Assembly: GCA_017473015.1 (NCBI GenBank)
Contig: JAFUNP010000023.1
Location: 1-64,000, forward strand
Direction: 5' to 3'
DNA length: 64,000 nucleotides
DNA from: Oscillospiraceae bacterium
GTDB lineage: Bacteria > Bacillota > Clostridia > Oscillospirales > Ruminococcaceae
The notes under the pieces were generated by a model. It saw only the letters and a list, made by a program, of their open reading frames with translations, made no database searches and was not told the DNA's origin. The position numbers and the translations under genes were made by a program. This document shows positions 1 through 6,210 of this stretch, piece after piece (position 1 is the first letter of the stretch; each line of letters starts with the position of its first letter).

Positions 1-25
1 AGTTTTACCACACACCACCGTCGGT

Positions 26-54
26 TTGACACAGTTTCCGTAATAGAGCATTAT
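26..54 (+). promoter_or_regulatory. Sigma-A promoter for the 95-1029 pair
   Basis: A TTGACA -35 box (26-31) and a CATTAT -10 box (49-54) are separated by 17 bases, upstream of an AAAGGAG ribosome site and the ATG at 95. It would drive the two overlapping genes that follow. Confidence 0.6.
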
Positions 55-94
55 TGAAATCGAAAATTAAATCACACACAAAGGAGAAATTAAA

Positions 95-550
95 ATGAAA
101 GAGTTTCATAATGCACATGAAATAATCAATGACACATGGAGCCTGAAAATGGAAATTGAGATAATGAAAGGTTACATCAAATGCAATGCCGGTGATGAAG
201 TGCAAAGAGTAAAAGACCAGCTTTCTCTGATGTCATATATGTTGAATCAGAGAATACACCTGGCGTGTTACCTGCTGATGAAATCGGTAGAAGGCTATGA
301 GCCGGATTTTAAGATTGATGTGGAATATGCAGAAGAAATAATCAAAGATAAAGGTCTCCCATTCAGCTTTCCACCCAAGCACAACGAAGCTAAAGAATAT
401 GACTCATTCTTTGACAGCAACGGAAACTTTATATGGGACAACCCGGATATGCAGGAAGAAGCAAGAGCATTGTACAAAAAGTATGCCGAAATCGAAAGGG
501 AGCAGAAGAAAAAGAAATTAGAGAGACTTGCAAAGATATTTGAAGAATGA
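95..550 (+). CDS. Hypothetical 151-residue protein, possible partner of downstream kinase
   Basis: I do not recognise this family. The protein is soluble and acidic-to-neutral with no membrane segment. Its last 30 residues are rich in Lys and Glu and should form a helix, possibly a coiled coil. AAAGGAG lies about 7 bases before the ATG and a consensus promoter lies just upstream. The stop codon overlaps the first possible start of the P-loop kinase gene (ATGA), so the two are translationally coupled. By analogy with zeta-type toxin loci, where the antitoxin comes first, it could be an antitoxin, but no sequence feature proves this. Base composition is AT-rich like the rest of the island. Confidence 0.6.
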   Translation: MKEFHNAHEIINDTWSLKMEIEIMKGYIKCNAGDEVQRVKDQLSLMSYMLNQRIHLACYLLMKSVEGYEPDFKIDVEYAEEIIKDKGLPFSFPPKHNEAKEYDSFFDSNGNFIWDNPDMQEEARALYKKYAEIEREQKKKKLERLAKIFEE

Positions 551-1029
551 GTATGAGAAAGGGCAGAAAAGAAATGCGAAAATTAATAATAGTAGCAGGT
601 GCAACAGGCGTAGGTAAAACCAGCTTTATTGGTGCCATCAGACCGCATTACGATGCTTTAAATATATTAATAGATACCGGTACCATACCAAAAGAAAAAG
701 CCGCAGAGCAGATTACTATCTGCCTGCAGCAAGGTTTAACTTTTGGTATAGAAACGGATTTATCAGATGAATTTGTAATTGATACGATTAAAACAGCACA
801 CGAAAGAAAGTATTATATAGAGTTGTACTATATATTTCTGCCAACAGCAGAAGAATGCATCAATCGTGTGACCAATCGATTAAAATACGGCGGACGAATG
901 ATGTCTGATAAAGATATTATCCTTTCTTTTAATAAAATCAGTGACAGATTAGATGCTATCTTGCCATATTGTAATGATGTGTCGTACTTTGATAACTTCA
1001 ATGGATTTGTGGAATGTCAGAGTTTCTAA
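547..1029 (+). CDS. Small P-loop kinase of zeta-toxin type
   Basis: A Walker A motif (GATGVGKTSF) lies near the N-terminus after a hydrophobic beta strand, as in zeta-toxin and other small P-loop kinases. The hydrophobic strand and helix pattern that follows fits a single kinase domain of about 150 residues. Three in-frame ATGs are possible (547, 553 and 574). The last, giving MRKLIIVAGATG, places the motif at the usual distance from the N-terminus. The first gives a 4-base overlap with the gene before it. Zeta toxins phosphorylate UDP-N-acetylglucosamine or other small molecules. Which substrate applies here cannot be told. A terminator follows at 1071. Confidence 0.65.
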   Translation: MSMRKGRKEMRKLIIVAGATGVGKTSFIGAIRPHYDALNILIDTGTIPKEKAAEQITICLQQGLTFGIETDLSDEFVIDTIKTAHERKYYIELYYIFLPTAEECINRVTNRLKYGGRMMSDKDIILSFNKISDRLDAILPYCNDVSYFDNFNGFVECQSF

Positions 1030-1070
1030 ACCGCTTTATAATTTTAAATCATACATAATATATATAACCA

Positions 1071-1105
1071 AAACCTCGACAGTAAATTTTACCGCCGAGG
1101 TTTTT
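1071..1105 (+). terminator. Rho-independent terminator
   Basis: An 8-base-pair stem (AAACCTCG at 1071-1078, CGAGGTTT at 1096-1103) is followed by a T-run. The loop holds a further short palindrome (GTAAA/TTTAC). It closes the kinase transcription unit and may also serve the convergent XRE gene. Confidence 0.7.
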
Positions 1106-1125
1106 ATATATTAAATATTATCGTG

Positions 1126-1368
1126 CTATTTGATTTCCTGTTCAAGTTCAGAAAATAATTCAGAATTAAAGAAATCCTGAATAGTTATATCCAATCCATC
1201 ACACAGTTTTTTGATAGTAGTAACTGTGGCACTGCGATTTCTGCCGCTTACAATATTGTTGACTGTAGATTGAGTGACGCCACTCATAATACTTAATTTG
1301 TTTATTGATATATTTTTCTCTCTGCAAAGTTCCAATATTCTTTCTTTAACAGCTTCGCCTATATTCAT
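1126..1368 (-). CDS. XRE-family helix-turn-helix regulator
   Basis: This 80-residue protein consists almost entirely of a Cro/C1-type HTH domain: helix 2 and the recognition helix sit around residues 20-45 (SINKLSIMSGVTQSTVNNIV), followed by the conserved hydrophobic core and DITIQDFF end. An AGGTGA ribosome site precedes the ATG. It is divergent from the SLOG gene at 1460, with only 91 bases between the starts. That gap carries a 16-base-pair perfect palindrome and an extra half-site, the expected arrangement for an autoregulating repressor that also controls its neighbour. There is no second domain for ligand sensing. Confidence 0.85.
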   Translation of the reverse strand: MNIGEAVKERILELCREKNISINKLSIMSGVTQSTVNNIVSGRNRSATVTTIKKLCDGLDITIQDFFNSELFSELEQEIK

Positions 1369-1401
1369 GGGGTCACCTACTTTCTAAAAATAGGATACCC
1401 A

Positions 1402-1454
1402 TTTTGAGTTGATAAACTTACCTCTTTTGAGTTAAAATAACTCAAAAGAGGTAA
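1402..1454 (+). promoter_or_regulatory. Perfect palindrome with extra half-site over the SLOG ribosome site
   Basis: Two 16-base arms (1418-1433 and 1439-1454) are exact reverse complements around the spacer AAAAT. The right arm contains AAGAGGT (1446-1452), the ribosome site of the gene at 1460. The core TTTTGAGTT of the left arm recurs in the same orientation at 1402-1410, 23 bases upstream. This fits an operator with tandem sites for the neighbouring XRE protein. In mRNA the same palindrome would fold into a hairpin that buries the ribosome site. Confidence 0.75.
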
Positions 1455-1459
1455 TAGAA

Positions 1460-1900
1460 ATGAAAACTAAAAGATGTTTCTTTATAGGGCACAGAAATGC
1501 ACCAGAAAGTATATACACTAACATTGTTTCAACAATAGAAAAACTGATTGTTGAAAACGGTGTGAAAGAATTTGTTGTAGGCAACTATGGAATGTTTGAT
1601 TCCATGGTTATCAGAGCTTTACAGCAATTAAAAACAAAACACCCTGATATTGTCTTATTATTACTGACACCTTATCATCCATCGGTTAAAACGGTGATAA
1701 AACCGCAGAACTTTGACGAAATATATTATCCTGAAGGCATGGAATCAGCACCATACAAAACTGCAATTATAGAAGCAAACAAAAAAGCAATCTCAAGTTC
1801 AGAATTTGTAATTACTTATTTCAAACACTCTTCCAGCAATACAGTAAAATTTATAGAGTATGCAAAATACAAAAGCGTAAAGATTTATTATATTTATTGA
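1460..1900 (+). CDS. SLOG-fold (YpsA/DUF1273-like) nucleotide-binding protein
   Basis: The 146-residue protein starts FFIGHRN, the N-terminal strand and turn seen in YpsA-like members of the SLOG superfamily. Rossmann-like alternation of hydrophobic strands and helices follows (FVVGNYGMFDSMVIRAL; IVLLLLTPYHP; SEFVITYFKHSSSNT). SLOG proteins bind nucleotides or nucleotide-derived ligands; some act in conflict systems as sensors or effectors, others in housekeeping. Divergence from an XRE gene and placement in a defence-rich island favour a conflict role, but this is inference. The ribosome site lies inside a palindrome. Confidence 0.7.
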   Translation: MKTKRCFFIGHRNAPESIYTNIVSTIEKLIVENGVKEFVVGNYGMFDSMVIRALQQLKTKHPDIVLLLLTPYHPSVKTVIKPQNFDEIYYPEGMESAPYKTAIIEANKKAISSSEFVITYFKHSSSNTVKFIEYAKYKSVKIYYIY

Positions 1901-2187
1901 ATTAAAAAAATGAAAATTATCATTTTTATTCAATATACCCTTATTGAAGTTTTAAACAGTTTTTTTATTTTATTGTATCAATTTCAGTTATATAGATTAT
2001 AGAGAAGTCGACTTGTGACTTCTATACGAGTTAAATTTGTATCGTAACAAAAGTAATGCGCAATTTTTAAGGTTAATGCCTCTGTCGTCGTTTAGATTTT
2101 GTGTTTGATAAATGTCTCTCTTTAAATTGTTGTTTACTTCTGTCGTAATTTAATTATAAATATTTCGCGAATGTTTTCAGTAATGCG
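1901..2187. other. AT-rich intergenic region
   Basis: About 290 bases with no convincing gene on either strand. Near 1910-1935 an imperfect hairpin (AAAATGAAAATTATCATTTTT) could end the SLOG transcript. Near 2003-2025 a short imperfect palindrome surrounds GTCGAC. The rest is AT-rich with no recognisable motif. Confidence 0.5.
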
Positions 2188-2216
2188 TTGACTTTAATCA
2201 TAATTATGAGTATAAT
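2188..2216 (+). promoter_or_regulatory. Consensus sigma-A promoter of the abiE operon
   Basis: TTGACT (2188-2193), a 17-base spacer and TATAAT (2211-2216). The start codon of the AbiEi gene is 32 bases beyond the -10 box, so the leader is short. Confidence 0.85.
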
Positions 2217-2247
2217 ATTATTAAATTGTTATGGTTGAGGTGAGTGT

Positions 2248-2841
2248 ATGGATTACATGACTAAACTCACCGCTATTGCAAAAGCGCATGGCGGAATTAT
2301 TGAAACGAAAATAGCAGCACAACACGGCATCTCCAAAGCGATGCTTTATAAGTTATGCAAAGACGATAAAATCCACCGCATCGTAAAAGGTCAGTACATT
2401 CTTCCAGATGATATGCAAGACGAATTGCTGTCGATCAGCAATCGATCCGAAAGAATAATTTTTTCTCACGAAACAGCTCTTTACCTTCATGGTATTTCTG
2501 ATCGCACACCGTTTGAATATACAGTTACTGCACCGTCCGGTTGTATTCCATCAGCTGCAATCAAATCAGAATGTAAGGTATATTACATCAAACCCGAATT
2601 GTTCGAACTTGGCAAAACTACACTGAGAACACCTGCAGGAAATGATGTACCGGCATACGATCTTGAACGCACGATCTGCGATGTGATTCGCAGCCGCAAC
2701 AAATTGGGAACAGAGACTTTCCTTGCAGCATTAAAACTGTATGCAGCTAACCCAAAGAAAGATTTGAATAAACTAAACTCTTATGCAAAAAAGATGAGAG
2801 TGTCTAATGTCCTACATCAATATTTGGAGGTGCTTCTGTGA
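2248..2841 (+). CDS. abiEi: AbiEi-type antitoxin of a type IV toxin-antitoxin pair
   Basis: The 197-residue protein has the AbiEi architecture: an N-terminal winged-helix domain (residues about 1-50, with ISKAMLYKLCKDDKIHRIVKGQYIL) followed by the AbiEi C-terminal domain with the SHETALYLHGISDRTP and YDLERTICDVIRSRNK blocks. In characterised AbiE systems this protein represses its own promoter and neutralises the nucleotidyltransferase toxin without stable binding. GAGGTGAG precedes the ATG. The stop overlaps the toxin start by 4 bases, giving the expected coupled antitoxin-toxin order. Confidence 0.92.
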   Translation: MDYMTKLTAIAKAHGGIIETKIAAQHGISKAMLYKLCKDDKIHRIVKGQYILPDDMQDELLSISNRSERIIFSHETALYLHGISDRTPFEYTVTAPSGCIPSAAIKSECKVYYIKPELFELGKTTLRTPAGNDVPAYDLERTICDVIRSRNKLGTETFLAALKLYAANPKKDLNKLNSYAKKMRVSNVLHQYLEVLL

Positions 2842-3662
2842 GTAAAGCAATGAGTCTGAAAGCAAAAATTCGAAATATCGCCAAACAGAAGAACATCCCT
2901 GCACAGGTCATTTTGCAGAACTATATGTTTGAACGTTTGCTTGTCCGCCTTTCTGCTTCCGAATACAAAGAGAAGTTTGTATTAAAGGGCGGTATGTTGG
3001 TAGCCGCCATTGTCGGACTCGACAACCGCGCAACCATGGATATGGATACCACGCTCAAAAATCTACCCCTCACACCGGAAGCGATTCGTAGCGCATTGGA
3101 GGATGTCTGCAACATCGAATTTGATGATGGCGTTAAGTTTGAGATCGGAACAATTTCTCCTATCCGCGAAGATGACATTTATGGCGGTTATCGCGTCATG
3201 CTGAATGCAAGATTCGATACTATGCTGACGCCGCTTAGCATTGACGTGTCCACCGGAGACGCAATTACTCCCCACGCGGTGCAGTACAATTTCTCTGAAA
3301 TCTTCGATGATGAGAAATCATATGAGCTGTTGGCATACAACATCGAAACCGTTATGGCTGAAAAGGTGGAAACCATTTTGCGACGCGGCGTATTCAACAC
3401 CCGTCCAAGAGACTTTTATGATGCCTATATACTGACCACAACACAGAAATTCGATAAGGCCGTCTTTGAGGATGCATTGAAAGCAACGGCAAATCATCGC
3501 GGTACTACAGAGCAGATCGCAGATGTTCCAGATATTCTTTATAACATTGAAGAAAGTCCGGAACTCAAAATGATGTGGGATAAATACCGCAAGCAGTTTT
3601 CCTATGCAAAGAGTATCGAATATATGTCAATCATGACTGTTTTAAGGCAACTGTTGTTATAA
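2838..3662 (+). CDS. abiEii: AbiEii nucleotidyltransferase toxin
   Basis: This 274-residue protein matches the AbiEii family (DNA polymerase beta-type nucleotidyltransferase, related to MenT toxins that modify tRNA 3' ends). Visible motifs are KFVLKGGMLVAA (the GG of motif I), RATMDMDTTL (the DxD metal-binding motif II), and the conserved KVETILRRG and RPRDFYDAYIL blocks. Translation starts at a GTG that overlaps the antitoxin stop (GTGA), with GGAGG 7 bases upstream. The protein looks intact. AbiE is classed as phage abortive infection or addiction. Confidence 0.92.
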   Translation: MSKAMSLKAKIRNIAKQKNIPAQVILQNYMFERLLVRLSASEYKEKFVLKGGMLVAAIVGLDNRATMDMDTTLKNLPLTPEAIRSALEDVCNIEFDDGVKFEIGTISPIREDDIYGGYRVMLNARFDTMLTPLSIDVSTGDAITPHAVQYNFSEIFDDEKSYELLAYNIETVMAEKVETILRRGVFNTRPRDFYDAYILTTTQKFDKAVFEDALKATANHRGTTEQIADVPDILYNIEESPELKMMWDKYRKQFSYAKSIEYMSIMTVLRQLLL

Positions 3663-3709
3663 ACAATACATTTTATAAATTAATATCTTTTAGTTGAATG
3701 AGGAAGTTT

Positions 3710-4528
3710 ATGAAAATAATCAAAGGCATTCTTTATATGGTCGTCGCCATTTTACTTATTGTCGGCGTTCCAATCATTATCAACGAATGCTATAAAGCAA
3801 ATTGCGGATATATCACCGTATGGGACGGAGCCGATGTGCTTGGGTATTATGGTGACATTCTCGGCTCAATTATTGCAGTAGCAACATTAGCTATTACGAT
3901 TGTATTTACAAAAAAGCAAATTCAGCGTGATAGCTTTTTAAAAAATGAAACAGAAAAATGGTCGAAGATAGAACAAACTTTTACAGGAGTAATCGATGAG
4001 ATAAATCCTATTCAAGTTATGAAGGATACTATGGACAACGGTATAATCGATCCCGGAAAAGCAATGAATATCCTTTATAAGTATCAACTGACTTGCGAAA
4101 TGGCAGGAGACCAATTGAAAGGCTGCCTTAGTTCAAAGGATTATCCATATGTAAAACACCTTATCGACAGTATTGTAAGTGCTACTAAGCAGTTCGTTGC
4201 TTTAAGCCAAAAACATATTAATCAGTATTCAAAATTATTAAGCTTAAAACAAAGAGAAGTTGCTGAAAAAGCGATCGAAATAGAACGACAGCGTCCAGGT
4301 TCTTTTTCGCAAAGCGATATAGATGAACATATCAAAGTGCTCGAAAAAACAAAGGACATTAAGTTTGATAGCATACAAATGGAGCTGTGCTTATTTATCA
4401 ATGAAACAGTGGCAATAAGTAACGGCGTTTATAAGCCATTATTTGTAGTGAAGAACAAAGTATTTGAAGAAATCAATACTGAGGTTCAGCAAAGAGCAGA
4501 TGATATTCTGCGCTTGAGGAGGAAATGA
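3710..4528 (+). CDS. Two-TM, coiled-coil protein of a defence island; function unknown
   Basis: Translation most likely starts at 3710, where AGGA lies 5 bases upstream; an in-frame ATG at 3698 has no good site. From 3710 the protein has 272 residues. A hydrophobic segment at about 6-24 and a second at about 48-66 flank a short loop containing WDGADVLGYYGDILGS. A long soluble helical region follows, and residues about 170-225 are strongly charged and likely a coiled coil. I do not recognise a named family, though this two-helix N-terminus occurs in uncharacterised proteins near restriction systems. Its stop lies 2 bases before the chosen start of the type III methyltransferase, so it belongs to that operon. 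It could sense membrane state or signal infection. Confidence 0.75.
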   Translation: MKIIKGILYMVVAILLIVGVPIIINECYKANCGYITVWDGADVLGYYGDILGSIIAVATLAITIVFTKKQIQRDSFLKNETEKWSKIEQTFTGVIDEINPIQVMKDTMDNGIIDPGKAMNILYKYQLTCEMAGDQLKGCLSSKDYPYVKHLIDSIVSATKQFVALSQKHINQYSKLLSLKQREVAEKAIEIERQRPGSFSQSDIDEHIKVLEKTKDIKFDSIQMELCLFINETVAISNGVYKPLFVVKNKVFEEINTEVQQRADDILRLRRK

Positions 4529-4530
4529 CT

Positions 4531-6198
4531 ATGCCAACGCTTGATTGGATTGGAAAAGATAAAGTTATCAATCATCATTTGGATGTTCCTTACCGTGTTT
4601 TGGAGCGTCAATATAGTTATGATGAAAACGGGCAGCATACAGAGGACAACGGTAGTGAAAATATGATTATTCACGGCGATAATCTTTCTGCCCTCAAATC
4701 GTTACTGCCTCAGTACGAAGGCCGTATTAAGTGTATTTACATAGATCCTCCATATAACACAGCGAAAAGTTCCGAAAAAAACAAAGCCTGGGTCTATTCT
4801 GATAATGTTGACGATCCACGAATTAGAAATTGGCTAAATACAGTTGTCGGGGACGAGGGCGAGGATTTATCGCGACATGATAAATGGTTATGCATGATGT
4901 ATCCACGTTTAAGACTTCTCTATAAACTTCTGGCAGATGACGGCATAATATTCATAAGTATTGATGACAACGAAGGTCATAACTTGCGATTTATTTGTGA
5001 TGAAATCTTCGGAAAGAGAAGCTTTATTGCTCAACTCGTTTGGCGCTCAGATGGAAATTTTGATAATCAAGCAAAAATCAAGAATTGCCACGAGTATATT
5101 TTGTGTTACGTAAAGAAGCCCGATATGCTTGGGCTGCCTAATGGTGTTGACCCCAGTGCATCGGAAAACAGTAAGGTTTTCAAAAGTGAGATTAGAAATA
5201 CAGTTGTTAAAAACGGGCCGAAGAATCCAATGTCAAGAATACTTCTTCCCAAAGGTTTCCCGTGTGCAGTAGATAGTCTTATAATCGAAGAACGTCGTGA
5301 TGCGTTTCCGTATTACCATCAAAAAGCTGTAATCTCCAACGGCGTTCTACAGAACGAGGTTGAAATTGAAAGCGGCTGGTCATCAAAAAACATCCTATTG
5401 GATTTCATCCGTAGCGGTTTTAAGCCTGTTAAAGACACAAAGGGTCAGTCAACTATTTTTGAAATCACCAAAACTGGCGCAATAGAAATGGTGAAGCCCA
5501 GAACAACAATAAGCCATGTTCTCTCTGTATTATCTAATTTGGGAAGTACACAGAATATGAGCTCTGAATTAGCATTAATGGGCATAAAATTTGATTTTCC
5601 AAAGCCTGTTGATTTAATACAGTATCTGTTAGGCTTTTACTGTGAGGACAAATCTATCATTTTGGATTCGTTTGCCGGATCTGGTACAACAGGTCATGCG
5701 GTTTTAAATATGAATCGAGATGGAAAAAAAAGAAAATTCATTCTGATTGAAATGATGGATTATGCCGAAACTCTCACTGCTGAGCGAGTAAAGCAAGTTA
5801 TCAAAGGCTACGGAGAAGGTAAAAGCAAAGTAGAAGGTACTGGAGGTAATTTCAGCTATTACGAATTAGGTGACACACTAATGAACGGTAATGAGTTGAA
5901 TGAATCGGTTGGTGTCGAAAAAATCCGTGAATATGTTTATTTTACAGAGACAAAATCTCGCCTTGCACCTTTCAAGGACGACGAACCTTATTATCTTGGT
6001 ACTTACATTGCTACGGCGTATTATTTCTACTATGACAGAAATAATGTTACCACGTTGAGCAGAGCATTTTTGCATACAATCAAAACAAGAGCGGACAGCT
6101 ATGTTATTTATGCAGATCTGTGTACTTTGTCCGATACAGAGCTTGAAAAATATCACATCACATTTAAGAAAATTCCGCGTGATATCACTAAACTGTAA
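4531..6198 (+). CDS. mod: Type III restriction-modification methyltransferase (Mod)
   Basis: The 555-residue protein has the DNA N6-adenine methyltransferase motifs in beta-class order: motif IV DPPYNT near residue 75, then a variable target-recognition region of about 200 residues, then the SAM-binding motif I block SFAGSGTTGHAVL near residue 390 and the ERVKQVIKGYG helix typical of type III Mod. Of two possible ATGs (4525 and 4531) the second is chosen because GAGGAGG at 4516-4522 lies 8 bases from it and only 2 from the first. Mod methylates one strand of an asymmetric site and supplies specificity to Res. No frameshift or simple-sequence repeat that would make it phase-variable is visible. 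Confidence 0.92.
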   Translation: MPTLDWIGKDKVINHHLDVPYRVLERQYSYDENGQHTEDNGSENMIIHGDNLSALKSLLPQYEGRIKCIYIDPPYNTAKSSEKNKAWVYSDNVDDPRIRNWLNTVVGDEGEDLSRHDKWLCMMYPRLRLLYKLLADDGIIFISIDDNEGHNLRFICDEIFGKRSFIAQLVWRSDGNFDNQAKIKNCHEYILCYVKKPDMLGLPNGVDPSASENSKVFKSEIRNTVVKNGPKNPMSRILLPKGFPCAVDSLIIEERRDAFPYYHQKAVISNGVLQNEVEIESGWSSKNILLDFIRSGFKPVKDTKGQSTIFEITKTGAIEMVKPRTTISHVLSVLSNLGSTQNMSSELALMGIKFDFPKPVDLIQYLLGFYCEDKSIILDSFAGSGTTGHAVLNMNRDGKKRKFILIEMMDYAETLTAERVKQVIKGYGEGKSKVEGTGGNFSYYELGDTLMNGNELNESVGVEKIREYVYFTETKSRLAPFKDDEPYYLGTYIATAYYFYYDRNNVTTLSRAFLHTIKTRADSYVIYADLCTLSDTELEKYHITFKKIPRDITKL

Positions 6199-6210
6199 GG
6201 AGGCGGAACT

